NCBI GenBank assembly: GCA_963713625.1
Contig: CAVQMN010000011.1
Location: 248,001 to 312,000, forward strand
From: Bog-756 sp963713625
GTDB taxonomy: Bacteria; Actinomycetota; Acidimicrobiia; Acidimicrobiales; RAAP-2
Direction: 5' to 3'
DNA length: 64,000 nt
Positions within the stretch are counted from its first letter, which is position 1. Each line of letters begins with the position of its first letter. A program made the translations under genes and the position numbers. Under the pieces are notes generated by a model. That model did no database searches, was not told the origin of the DNA, and saw nothing but the letters and a program-made list of their open reading frames with translations. Below are positions 42,138 to 50,209 of the stretch, piece after piece.

Positions 42138-43124
42138 TTATCCTCGAGCCGGGACGCCGACCGCTGCCAGGGCGGCGATCAGGCGCTCGAACTGTTCCAA
42201 CGGTTGGTCTTCTGTCACGTACGTTGCCACGTGTCGAGCCCCTGAAACACGAAATTCGGCGATCACATCGGCCACCTCGCGGGCGGTCCCGCTGACGATG
42301 TGCCGCTCGAAGGCCTTGGCCGGTATCCCGTAGAGGGAGGACATCCACTCGGTGCCCCGGACCGTGCCGACCGTGGGGTCGTCGTCGATGGACACGAACA
42401 GGACGATGGAAGGGGTGACCGCGTCGACGGGCCGACCGGCCCGGTCGATCTCCTTGGCCAGGCGGTCGAGGGCCTCGCGGTACTCGGCGGGGGTGAGGAA
42501 GAGGGGCATCCATCCGTCAGCCAGCGTGGCCGCCCGTCGGAGGGCAGCCTCCGAGGACCCGCCCACCCACACCGGGATGTCCGGGGGCGACGGCAGCTGG
42601 CGGTAGCGCTCCGCGGCCGAGCCGGCGGTGTCACCGGTGGCGACACCGTGCCCCGAGGCCCACGACCGGCGCAGTGCTTCGATGCCCACGTCGAGGTGGT
42701 GTCCACGACTGCCGTAGTCGAGGCCGGCCTGCTCGTACTCGCCGGGGTGGCTCCCGACCCCGACTCCGAGGATGAACCGTCCCCCGGAAAGCGTCTGCAG
42801 GGTGGCTGCCTGCTTGGCCACCGCCGGGGCCTGGCGCAGTGGGAGCTGGACCACGCAGGTGCCCAGTGTGGCGGTGTCGGTGGCCGTGGCCGCGATGGCC
42901 AGGGTCATCATCGACTCGAGCGAGGGCCCGTGCCAGAAGAGGTGATCGCAGGCCCACAGCGCGTCGGCTCCCAGCTGTTCGGCAGCATGGCAGACCGCGG
43001 CCAGGTGGGCGATCGGGTCGTCCGAGCATCGATCGGTGGCCTCCGCCCACGGGGGAACCGTGTCTTGTACGAAGGTCGGTAGGACGAGTCCGATCGGCCC
43101 CGGGGGAGTGGCGGGTCGCTCCAT
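42138..43124 (-). CDS. LLM-class (luciferase-like, probably F420-dependent) oxidoreductase
   Basis: 328 aa from ATG 43124; the longer frame to 43265 is not family-like. Luciferase-like TIM barrel: G-A-D-A-L-W-A-C-D-H-L-F-W, G-R-F-I-L-G-V-G-V-G-S-H-P-G-E-Y and P-V-W-V-G-G-S-S-E-A-A. Actinobacterial members of this class mostly use coenzyme F420, less often FMN. First gene of a four-gene leftward operon with thiolase, KAS III and nucleotidyltransferase, so oxidation or reduction of a lipid-like intermediate is plausible. Confidence 0.88.
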   Translation of the reverse strand: MERPATPPGPIGLVLPTFVQDTVPPWAEATDRCSDDPIAHLAAVCHAAEQLGADALWACDHLFWHGPSLESMMTLAIAATATDTATLGTCVVQLPLRQAPAVAKQAATLQTLSGGRFILGVGVGSHPGEYEQAGLDYGSRGHHLDVGIEALRRSWASGHGVATGDTAGSAAERYRQLPSPPDIPVWVGGSSEAALRRAATLADGWMPLFLTPAEYREALDRLAKEIDRAGRPVDAVTPSIVLFVSIDDDPTVGTVRGTEWMSSLYGIPAKAFERHIVSGTAREVADVIAEFRVSGARHVATYVTEDQPLEQFERLIAALAAVGVPARG

Positions 43125-43330
43125 GGGCACAACGCATCGTAACCGCCCCCGCCCTGGTGGTGGTAATCCTCGGCGGGCCGTCGGGGGATGATCCGGGCCG
43201 CTCGGGCCGGGCTCGCCGTGTGGATGTTCGAAGCGTCGGCCCACCGCGGCAGACTGGTATGGCACACAGGTCGCGGATGGACGAGATGGCCCCGTCGAGA
43301 TGGCCCCGCGACCGGACGAGAGGACACACC

Positions 43331-43735
43331 GTGGATGGCGAGCAAGTGGAACGTGACAGCACCGGCGACGGCGACCGAGCGGCCTCTCCCGCGTCCGCGG
43401 CCGACGGGGGCGCCACCGTGCTCAGCGACGAGGAGCGGGCCGAGCGGCTGAGCCAGCTCAACGGCCTGGTCGAGCTGATGCGTCCGGCCGTCCAGGCCGA
43501 TGGCGGTGATCTGGCCCTCATCTCGGCCGACGTGGTCACCGGAGTGGTCGAAGTCCAGCTCCAGGGCGCGTGCAGCTCCTGCGCGGTGAGCTCGTCCACG
43601 CTCCAGGGCGGGGTGGACCGTATCCTCCGTGATCGCCTGCCGTGGGTGACCGAGGTCCTGGGCGGCGTCGACGATTCGATGGATCCGTTCGAGAGTGAGT
43701 CCATGGGCCGCGGCGGCTACGTGCCCAGCTTCTGA
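43331..43735 (+). CDS. NFU-domain iron-sulfur carrier protein
   Basis: 134 aa from GTG 43331, preceded by GAGAGGA at 6 nt; ATG 43277 is an alternative. After a disordered acidic N-terminus the NFU domain reads L-V-E-L-M-R-P-A-V-Q-A-D-G-G-D-L, with the cluster-binding C-S-S-C in G-A-C-S-S-C-A-V-S-S. It would assemble or carry a [4Fe-4S] cluster to target enzymes. Confidence 0.9.
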   Translation: MDGEQVERDSTGDGDRAASPASAADGGATVLSDEERAERLSQLNGLVELMRPAVQADGGDLALISADVVTGVVEVQLQGACSSCAVSSSTLQGGVDRILRDRLPWVTEVLGGVDDSMDPFESESMGRGGYVPSF

Positions 43736-43793
43736 CCTGGGGCGGGGGATCACTACCTGGCCAGTGGGCGGAGCATACGGGGCCCGATTGCTT

Positions 43794-43816
43794 TAGTTAG
43801 CAAAACTAACTAGTAT
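43794..43816 (+). promoter_or_regulatory. MarR operator overlapping a leaderless -10 box
   Basis: TAGTTAG (43794-43800), spacer CAAAA, CTAACTA (43806-43812) is a perfect inverted repeat. The -10 box TAGTAT (43811-43816) overlaps its right arm and ends 6 nt before ATG 43823. Binding there would block RNA polymerase. The ligand protein is inferred to be the MarR regulator encoded at once downstream. Confidence 0.75.
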
Positions 43817-43822
43817 GAAGGT

Positions 43823-44365
43823 ATGAGCAGCAGCGCCATCGACGTCACCGATCCGACAGAAGAAGTGGCCGGGGCCAGCGTGTCCGGGGCCAGCGTGTCC
43901 GACGGCGGAGTGGACGAGACGGAGCTGGACGGCATCGACCGGGCCGAGACGGAGATGGCCTCCCGGCTCCGCCTGGCCGTCACCCGCCTCCACCGGCGCC
44001 TTCGTCAGCACGGACCCTCCGGCCTGACCCAATCGCAGTCCTCGGCATTGGCCAGTATCGACAAGCTGGGATCACCCACCCTCGGCGCCTTGGCCGCCCG
44101 TGAGTCGGTCCAGCCGCCGTCGATGACCCGGATCGTCGGGGGCCTCGAGGAGCTCGGCTACGTGACCAGGGTCGTCGACCCGGCCGACCGGCGGGTGGCC
44201 CGGGTCACGATCAGTCCTCCCGGGCGACAGGTCCTCCACCAGGCCCGCTCGATGAAGAACGCCTATCTGGCCCAACAGCTCCACCGCCTGCCGGCCGAAG
44301 AACGCGACGCCCTCGGGGCCCTGACCGTGCTGCTCGAGCGACTGGTCGAGATGGACGAATCGTGA
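43823..44365 (+). CDS. MarR-family transcriptional regulator
   Basis: 180 aa. An acidic N-terminal tail with a repeated G-A-S-V-S is followed by the winged helix: L-T-Q-S-Q-S-S-A-L-A-S-I, L-G-A-L-A-A-R-E-S-V-Q-P-P-S-M-T-R-I recognition region, and wing D-P-A-D-R-R-V-A-R-V. It probably represses its own gene and the MFS exporter, which overlaps by 4 bp, and releases on binding a small ligand. Confidence 0.9.
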   Translation: MSSSAIDVTDPTEEVAGASVSGASVSDGGVDETELDGIDRAETEMASRLRLAVTRLHRRLRQHGPSGLTQSQSSALASIDKLGSPTLGALAARESVQPPSMTRIVGGLEELGYVTRVVDPADRRVARVTISPPGRQVLHQARSMKNAYLAQQLHRLPAEERDALGALTVLLERLVEMDES

Positions 44366-45657
44366 CCTCGCTCCGCGCCGCCGCCCGCCAGACCTTCAGC
44401 TCGCTGCGCACCCGCAACTACCGGCTGTACTTCACCGCCCAGCTCATCTCGGTGTCCGGGACCTGGATGCAGACCGTGGCCCAGGCCTGGTTGGTCCTGC
44501 ACCTGACCGGGAGCAGCGTCGACCTCGGGATCGTGGTCGGTCTGCAGTTCCTGCCCATGCTCCTGTTCGGCCCGTTCGGTGGGCTGGTGGCCGACCGCAT
44601 GAACAAGCGGAGACTGCTCTACGCCACCCAGACCGCCGGAGGTCTGCTGGCCCTGGTCCTCGGTGTGCTGGTGGTCACCCACGCCGTCGAGCTGTGGCAG
44701 GTCTACCTCCTGGCCACCCTGCTCGGCGTGGTCAACGTGTTCGACAACCCGGCCCGCCAGACCTTCGTGATGGAGATGGTCGGGCGCGACGACCTGCCCA
44801 ACGCGGTGAGTCTGAATACCGTGGTGATGAACGCGTCGCGGGTGATCGGACCGGCCATCGGCGGCGTGGTCATCGTCCTGTTCGGGCTGGGAACCTGCTT
44901 CTTCGTCAATGCCGCTTCCTACGTGGCCGTCCTCGTCGGGCTGACCATGATGAGGAGCAGTGAGCTGTACCCGACCCAACGGGTGGAACGGGCCAAGGGC
45001 CAGATCCGCGAGGGATTCCGCTATGTCTGGCGCACGCCGAGCCTGCGCAACACCCTGTTGGCCATCGCCATCATCGGCATCTTCGCCTACAACTTCACCG
45101 TCACCCTGGCCGTGCTGGCCAAGGTCACCTTCCACGGAGGGGCCGGGGCGTACTCGCTCCTCACCTCGTGCATGGGGTTCGGCGCGGTCATGGGTGGTCT
45201 CATCGCCGCCCACCGGGCCCGGCCGACTCCTCGCCTCCTCCAGGTGCTCGCCCTGGTCTTCGGCGGCCTGCTGGCCGCGGTGGCCCTGGCCCCGACGCTG
45301 CTGACCGCGTCGATCCTCATCGTCTTCATGGGGGCGGCTTCCATCGGGTTCATCGCCACGGCCAACGCCACCCTCCAGCTGGGCGCCGACCCGACCATGC
45401 GGGGCCGGGTAATGGCCCTCTACGCCATGGCGTTCCTCGGGACCACGCCGATCGGTGCGCCGCTGGTCGGCGCCATCGCCCAGTGGACCGATCCCCGTGT
45501 CGCCCTCCTCACCGGGGCGGTGGCCACGGTGCTGGCCGCCGGCGTGCTGATGTGGCGGCACCAGGCCGGCCTCAGGCGGGTCGATGCCGGCTCGGACCGT
45601 CTGACCCACGACCTCGAGGTGGAAGCGGTCAGGGACGCCGAGTCCAACGTGGCCTGA
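44362..45657 (+). CDS. MFS transporter (DHA3/EntS-like)
   Basis: 431 aa from GTG 44362, with GTGA overlap to the regulator stop. Twelve membrane helices; R-N-Y-R-L-Y-F-T-A-Q-L-I-S, A-Q-A-W-L-V-L, G-P-F-G-G-L-V-A-D-R-M-N-K-R-R and F-D-N-P-A-R-Q-T-F-V fit the MFS_3 group that exports drugs, dyes or siderophores. Controlled by the MarR protein. Its stop codon lies within a hairpin shared with the convergent gene. Confidence 0.9.
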   Translation: MTSLRAAARQTFSSLRTRNYRLYFTAQLISVSGTWMQTVAQAWLVLHLTGSSVDLGIVVGLQFLPMLLFGPFGGLVADRMNKRRLLYATQTAGGLLALVLGVLVVTHAVELWQVYLLATLLGVVNVFDNPARQTFVMEMVGRDDLPNAVSLNTVVMNASRVIGPAIGGVVIVLFGLGTCFFVNAASYVAVLVGLTMMRSSELYPTQRVERAKGQIREGFRYVWRTPSLRNTLLAIAIIGIFAYNFTVTLAVLAKVTFHGGAGAYSLLTSCMGFGAVMGGLIAAHRARPTPRLLQVLALVFGGLLAAVALAPTLLTASILIVFMGAASIGFIATANATLQLGADPTMRGRVMALYAMAFLGTTPIGAPLVGAIAQWTDPRVALLTGAVATVLAAGVLMWRHQAGLRRVDAGSDRLTHDLEVEAVRDAESNVA

Positions 45658-45667
45658 CGTTCAGGCC
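45651..45667. terminator. Palindrome carrying the stop codons of two convergent genes
   Basis: GGCCTGA (45651-45657), loop CGT, TCAGGCC (45661-45667). The TGA of the MFS gene and the TCA (TGA on the minus strand) of the acyl-CoA dehydrogenase are inside the stem, and the genes are 3 bp apart. Probably a bidirectional terminator. Confidence 0.55.
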
Positions 45668-46893
45668 TTGGCCGTCGCCTTCGGCTCCTTGGGCAGGCCG
45701 AGCACCCGCTCGCCGACGATGTTGCGCTGGATCTCCGCCGTCCCACCCCAGATGGTCTCCGAGCGGGAGAAGAAGAACGATGCCTGCAGGTCACTGACCG
45801 GATAGTCGTCCCGCCCCCGCTTCAGTCGCACGTCGACGATGTCTTTGGGGTCACCGGTGAGGATCTGGGCGTCGAGGCCGAGGATGTCGAGGGCCAGATC
45901 CATGGTCCGCTGGTGGTGCTCCGACCAGAACATCTTGTTGCATGCGCCGAGCGCCGCCGCATGGTGGGTGCCGTTGAGGGAATCGGTCAGCGATCGATAC
46001 CCGTTGATCTGCATGATCTTGACGTTGGTCCACGACGCGGCCAGCCGTTGTCGGATCAGGGGATCCGAGGCCTTGCCGTTCTCCTGGGCCGAGGCGATGA
46101 TCTGGTCGAGCTCGCGTGCGAACCGTCGGTGGCCGGTGGTGGCCGACGAGCCCCGCTCGAAGCCCAGCGTGGTCATGGCCACCTTCCACCCGTTGTTCTC
46201 ACCCCCCACCACGTTCTGGCGGGGACAGCGTGCGTTGGTGAAGAAGATCTCGTTGAAGTCGGCGCTCCCGTCCACCTGGGCGATGGGCCGCACCTCGATA
46301 CCGGGCTGTTTCATGGGCACCAGTAGGTAGGAGATGCCCGCGTGCTTGGGCGCGTCGGGGTCGGTGCGGGCCAGCAGGAAGATGTAGTCGGCGAACTGGG
46401 CCTGGGTGGTCCACACCTTTTGGCCGTTGATCACCCACTCATCGCCGTCGAGCTCGGCCCGCGTCTTCAAGGAGGCCAGGTCGCTGCCGGCGTCGGGCTC
46501 GGAGAAGCCCTGGCACCACGAGATGGTGCCGTCGAGGATGCCGGGGATGAACTGTTTCTTCTGTTCCTCGCTGGCCCACTGCAGGATCGTGGGTCCCACC
46601 AGGGTGTCGCCGAAGAAGTCGGCCCGGAGTGGCGCCTCGGCCCGGGCGAACTCCTCGTTCAGCACCACCGACTCCATCAGCGACAGTCCCTTCCCGCCGT
46701 ACTCCTTGGGCCACGACGCGCAGATCCAGCCCCCGGCAAACAGCTTCTTCGTCCACTCCCGGTTGAAGGCCTTCTTCTCCTCCCGGGTCATGGTGAAGCC
46801 CGGGCTGCCCCAGCCCTCGGGGAGGTTGTCGGTCAGCCAGGTGCGGATCTCGGCCCGAAAGGGCTCGGTCTCGACCGGGTAGGTGAGGTCCAT
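45661..46893 (-). CDS. Acyl-CoA dehydrogenase family protein
   Basis: 410 aa from ATG 46893 with TAGTCT 6 nt upstream (leaderless). Motifs: W-C-Q-G-F-S-E-P-D-A-G-S-D-L-A and V-W-T-T-Q-A-Q-F-A-D-Y-I-F-L-L-A-R-T, and a C-terminal W-G-G-T-A-E-I-Q-R-N-I-V-G-E-R. It is a FAD enzyme that oxidises an acyl-CoA at the alpha-beta bond; the exact chain is unknown. The typical base Glu region is not resolved by eye. Confidence 0.92.
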   Translation of the reverse strand: MDLTYPVETEPFRAEIRTWLTDNLPEGWGSPGFTMTREEKKAFNREWTKKLFAGGWICASWPKEYGGKGLSLMESVVLNEEFARAEAPLRADFFGDTLVGPTILQWASEEQKKQFIPGILDGTISWCQGFSEPDAGSDLASLKTRAELDGDEWVINGQKVWTTQAQFADYIFLLARTDPDAPKHAGISYLLVPMKQPGIEVRPIAQVDGSADFNEIFFTNARCPRQNVVGGENNGWKVAMTTLGFERGSSATTGHRRFARELDQIIASAQENGKASDPLIRQRLAASWTNVKIMQINGYRSLTDSLNGTHHAAALGACNKMFWSEHHQRTMDLALDILGLDAQILTGDPKDIVDVRLKRGRDDYPVSDLQASFFFSRSETIWGGTAEIQRNIVGERVLGLPKEPKATAKA

Positions 46894-46899
46894 GGGGCG

Positions 46900-46905
46900 A
46901 GACTA
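46900..46905 (-). promoter_or_regulatory. -10 box of the acyl-CoA dehydrogenase gene (leaderless)
   Basis: TAGTCT on the minus strand, 6 nt before ATG 46893. Confidence 0.5.
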
Positions 46906-46979
46906 CCCGTCGGATTCCCCCGATATCCAAGCCTGCCGTCGTTGTCACCGGCCCCCGGACCCCTGGCCGGCCGCCCGGG

Positions 46980-46985
46980 TACAAT
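46980..46985 (+). promoter_or_regulatory. -10 box of the putative Mg2+ operon leader
   Basis: TACAAT gives a transcript starting near 46992 and a leader of about 340 nt before the first large gene. No clear -35 box is seen at the usual spacing. Confidence 0.5.
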
Positions 46986-47034
46986 GGAGGGGCCAGGGCC
47001 CGCCGTCGCGGCGTGTGCCCGCACTCGCGCAGCA

Positions 47035-47150
47035 GAGGAGGTGTGGCCAGAATGAATCGCGGAGAACCCCCCAGTAAACCGGGAGCAGGGCCACTTCCTC
47101 CTCCATGCGCCGCCTGATCTGACAGCAATACCGACGCGGTTGAGGAAGTG
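47035..47150 (+). promoter_or_regulatory. Mutually exclusive leader hairpins around the upstream ORF
   Basis: Fold A: 47035-47048 (GAGGAGGTGTGGCC) pairs with 47089-47103, 13 base pairs with a small internal loop; it contains the Shine-Dalgarno GAGGAGG of the upstream ORF. Fold B: CACTTCCTC (47092-47100) pairs perfectly with GAGGAAGTG (47142-47150). Both use 47092-47100, so they cannot coexist. A ribosome on the ORF would decide which forms. This is the layout of a translation-coupled attenuator. Confidence 0.6.
47052..47117 (+). CDS. Proline-rich 21-aa leader peptide (upstream ORF)
   Basis: ATG 47052 to TGA 47115-47117, preceded by GAGGAGG (47035-47041) at 10 nt. The peptide begins M-N-R-G-E-P-P and has seven prolines in 21 residues, including a P-P-P near the end. 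Proline-rich and acidic leader peptides, such as MgtL of enterobacteria, cause ribosome drop-off or slowing when Mg2+ is low and so switch Mg2+ transporter genes on. The downstream gene pair here looks like a Mg2+ uptake system, which gives the same logic. Expression is not shown, and a chance ORF is possible. Confidence 0.55.
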   Translation: MNRGEPPSKPGAGPLPPPCAA

Positions 47151-47189
47151 CTGGAGATCGTGGGCCCTGCGGTCTGCGGTCGCACCGTC

Positions 47190-47208
47190 GGCACCCCGCT
47201 GGGGTGCC
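47190..47208 (+). terminator. Terminator-like hairpin in the leader
   Basis: GGCACCCC (47190-47197), loop GCT, GGGGTGCC (47201-47208): perfect 8-bp G/C stem, 123 nt before the first gene. No T run. It may be the attenuator of the leader. Confidence 0.45.
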
Positions 47209-47331
47209 CCCCGTTCGAACGATCCATCCAGCAATCCCGACGTTTTCCGAGTCGACCTGACTCGGGCCCGACCGGTGGGTCCGGGCCGATCAGGGCTTCG
47301 GGATGCTGCAGGTTGAGACCCGAGGTGTCCG

Positions 47332-48777
47332 ATGGCCCGACTCTTCCACCGGTGGCCGACACTGCCCACCCGTATCCGTTCCGATGTGCCCGACGACGGT
47401 GGATCGGCTGCGCCCGTCGATCGACCGGCATCGGCCGCCACCAGCGGGCGGCCGCACTCGGTCCGGCCCCGGCTCCGCCACCGCAGCCAGCGCCTGCTGG
47501 CCAACCGGGCCGTGCGCGACGCCATCGTCTCGCTGGCCGGCATCGTGGGCCGGCCGGTGCGCAACCAGGGTGGGGCCGAAATCGGGAAGCTCGACGATGT
47601 GGTCTGCCGCTGGACGGGAGATGAGACCTATCCGCCGGTCACCGGCCTGGTGGTCCGGGTGGGGCGGCGCCTGGCCTTTGTCGATTCGTCGGCCATCGAG
47701 ACCATCGAGCACACCCAGATCCGACTGAAGACGGCCCGTCTCGACCTCACCGACTTCGCGCCGCGGCCCGGCGAGGTGACCTTGGCCGACCAGGTCCTCG
47801 ACCACCAGCTGGTCGACGTCGACGGGGTCCAGGTCATCCGAGCCGCCGATCTGTACCTGGCCCCCTTGTCCGGCCGGTTCTGCCTGGTGGGCGTGGACAT
47901 CTCGGCCCAGAGTCTGTTGCGCCGGCTGGGGCCGGCCCGTTGGCGGCACACGCCGACTCCGGACCGGGTCATCGACTGGGGTGCCATCCAGCCGTTCGGC
48001 GAGACCGAGCGGGGAGAGGCACCCGAGGTTCGCCTGCGCACGACCAACCAGGGCCTCGAGCGCCTCCGTCCCGGTGAGTTGGCCGACCTGCTCGAAGATC
48101 TCATGCGGCCCGAGCGTCAGCGTCTGCTCGACTCGCTCACGCCGGAGGAGGCGGCCGATGCCCTCGAGGAGATGGACCCCGAGGAGCTGGCCTCCCTGCT
48201 CCGGGAGGCCGAGCCCACCCGGGCCGCCGAACTGCTCGGAGCCATGGAGCCGGACGAGGCGGTGGATGCGTTGCGGGACCTCACCAGCGAGGAGCGCGCC
48301 GAGGTGATGGCGGTCATGCCGGCGGACAAGGTGGCCGATCTGGCCAATCTGCTGGGCTATGCCGAGGACGAGGCGGGGGGCTTCATGACCACCGCCTTCC
48401 TGGTGGCCGAGACATCGGAGACGGTGGGCTCGCTCTCCCACCGGCTGGCCGGTGAGGACGACTGTCCCGAAGAGCTCGATGCAGTTGCCCTGGTCGACCA
48501 TGAGGGCCGGATCATCTGGGATCTGCCGTTGCTGCACCTCCTGACCAACCCGGCCGACACCGTGCTGGGCGACCTGGTCGGCGAGACCGATCCGGTGACG
48601 GTGGGGATCCACGCCTCCGTCCAGGATGTGGCCCAGCGCCTGATCGATGCCCGGCACATGTCGGTGGTGGTCGTGGACGACGACGACCGACCCGTCGGCC
48701 GCATCCTGGCCGACGACGTGATCGACGCCCTCCTGCCCGAACGGGGACGGATCCACTTCCCGAGGCTGCTGCAGTGA
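47332..48777 (+). CDS. Soluble PRC-barrel / MgtE-N / CBS protein
   Basis: 481 aa from ATG 47332 with GAGGTG 5 nt before it. Residues 1-60 are Arg/Pro-rich. About 60-210 hold two PRC-barrel-like parts (V-G-R-P-V-R-N-Q-G-G-A-E-I-G-K-L-D-D-V). About 240-345 are the MgtE N-domain superhelix (L-A-D-L-L-E-D-L, L-E-E-M-D-P-E-E-L-A-S-L-L). About 345-475 are a CBS pair (E-D-E-A-G-G-F-M-T-T). These are the Mg2+-sensing cytoplasmic parts of MgtE channels, but the membrane domain is absent. It probably gates or regulates the transporter encoded 7 bp later. Confidence 0.88.
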   Translation: MARLFHRWPTLPTRIRSDVPDDGGSAAPVDRPASAATSGRPHSVRPRLRHRSQRLLANRAVRDAIVSLAGIVGRPVRNQGGAEIGKLDDVVCRWTGDETYPPVTGLVVRVGRRLAFVDSSAIETIEHTQIRLKTARLDLTDFAPRPGEVTLADQVLDHQLVDVDGVQVIRAADLYLAPLSGRFCLVGVDISAQSLLRRLGPARWRHTPTPDRVIDWGAIQPFGETERGEAPEVRLRTTNQGLERLRPGELADLLEDLMRPERQRLLDSLTPEEAADALEEMDPEELASLLREAEPTRAAELLGAMEPDEAVDALRDLTSEERAEVMAVMPADKVADLANLLGYAEDEAGGFMTTAFLVAETSETVGSLSHRLAGEDDCPEELDAVALVDHEGRIIWDLPLLHLLTNPADTVLGDLVGETDPVTVGIHASVQDVAQRLIDARHMSVVVVDDDDRPVGRILADDVIDALLPERGRIHFPRLLQ

Positions 48778-48784
48778 GAGTGGC

Positions 48785-50074
48785 GTGCCGTTGACGGTTG
48801 AGGACCGGTCGTCCGGTCCGATGAGGCTGATGGGGAACCGGTGGATCCGGGGATTCGTCATCTATCTCGCCGCTGCCGGTCCGGGGCTCATCGCCGCCAA
48901 CGCCGGCAACGACGCCGGGGGTGTGGCCACCTACGCATCCGCCGGAGCCCAGTTCGGCTACCGGCCGCTGTTCTTCATGGTCCTGGTCACCATCGGCTAC
49001 GTCTGCATTCAGGAGATGGTCGCCCGTCTGGCGGCCCATACGGGCAAGGGACTGGCCGCCCTGATCCGCGAGCAGTTCTCGCTGCGGCTGTCGGCCTTCG
49101 CTGTGCTCGCCTTCGCCATCGCCAACGTCGGGCTGGTGGTGACCGAGTTCGCCGGCATCGGCACCGCCTTCGAGCTGTTCGGCGTGTCGCGCTACCTCTC
49201 GGTCCCCATCGCCGCCGTTGTCATCTGGCTGCTGGTCATCGTCGGCTCCTACCGCTACGCCGAACGCATCTTCTTACTGCTGAGCCTGGTCTTCATCAGC
49301 TATCCCATCGCCATGATCCTCGGCCATCCGGACTGGAAGGCGGTGGCCGCCAACACCTTCATTCCCCACATCATCGGGTCGAAGGCGTTCCTGTTGGTGG
49401 CGGTGGCGTTGATCGGCACCACCATCACCCCGTACATCCAGCTCTACACGGCCGGGGCGGTGGTCGATCGGGGCATCGGACCAGAGGAGTACAAGTACGA
49501 GCGGGTCGATGCCGTCAGTGGGGCGATCTTCTCCGATCTCGTCTCCATGTGCATCATCATCGCCACCGCCGCGGTGATCGGCGGCACCGGGGCGCTCAGC
49601 TCGGCGGCCGACGCGGCCAAGGCCCTCGAACCGGTGGCCGGCGCCGGGGCCGAGACGTTGTTCGGCATCGGGCTGCTCGGTGCCTCCGCCCTGGCCGCCG
49701 CGGTCGTGCCCCTGTCGACGTCCTACGCCGTGGCCGAGGCGGTCGGGGTGGAGCGGTCGGTGTCCAAGAGCTTCCGCCAGGCCCCCCTCTTCCTCGGGCT
49801 GTTCACCGCCCAGATCATCATCGGTGCCGGGGTGGTGCTCGTCCCCGGCAACCTGTTCCAACTGATCATCAACACCCAGGTCCTCGAAGGCGTGGTCACC
49901 CCGATCACCCTGATCTTCATCCTGATCCTGGCCAACCGGCGGGCCCTGCTCGGCCCGGCCGCCAACGGCAGACTGGCCCGGACGGTGGGCCTGATCACGG
50001 TGGTGACGGTCGGAACCTTCGCCACCCTGCTGGTCGTGTTGACCGTGCTCGGCTGGATCGGGGTCTCCATCTGA
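48785..50074 (+). CDS. Nramp-related divalent metal transporter, probably Mg2+
   Basis: 429 aa from GTG 48785, about 11 membrane helices. In TM1 the canonical Nramp D-P-G-N is replaced by D-A-G-G (A-N-A-G-N-D-A-G-G-V-A-T-Y). In TM6 the metal-binding Met of the A-T-V-M-P-H type motif is replaced: G-T-T-I-T-P-Y. Loss of the Asn and Met ligands is what separates magnesium-transporting Nramp relatives (NRMT) from manganese/iron Nramps, from knowledge of that family. Pairing with an MgtE-like soluble protein supports Mg2+. The ion is inferred. Confidence 0.85.
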   Translation: MPLTVEDRSSGPMRLMGNRWIRGFVIYLAAAGPGLIAANAGNDAGGVATYASAGAQFGYRPLFFMVLVTIGYVCIQEMVARLAAHTGKGLAALIREQFSLRLSAFAVLAFAIANVGLVVTEFAGIGTAFELFGVSRYLSVPIAAVVIWLLVIVGSYRYAERIFLLLSLVFISYPIAMILGHPDWKAVAANTFIPHIIGSKAFLLVAVALIGTTITPYIQLYTAGAVVDRGIGPEEYKYERVDAVSGAIFSDLVSMCIIIATAAVIGGTGALSSAADAAKALEPVAGAGAETLFGIGLLGASALAAAVVPLSTSYAVAEAVGVERSVSKSFRQAPLFLGLFTAQIIIGAGVVLVPGNLFQLIINTQVLEGVVTPITLIFILILANRRALLGPAANGRLARTVGLITVVTVGTFATLLVVLTVLGWIGVSI

Positions 50075-50209
50075 TGGATCGGCGGGATCACATCGCCCAT
50101 CTGATGGCCGAGTCGTGCTCCCGGACAGGGCCGCCAGGCGTCGGTTTGCGCCGAAGTGCCTGGCCGGGGGAGTATTTGCCTTCTATGTGCCTGCTCGCCT
50201 CGGTTGTCC

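Noticed and set aside
47209..47230. tRNA-like GTTCGAAC near the leader
   Set aside because: It has no cloverleaf partner stems; a chance match.
46986..47331. M-box (ykoK) or yybP-ykoY riboswitch in the Mg2+ operon leader
   Set aside because: I could not find the conserved cores of either class. The proline-rich ORF and exclusive hairpins explain the leader better, but a covariance-model search would be needed to exclude both.
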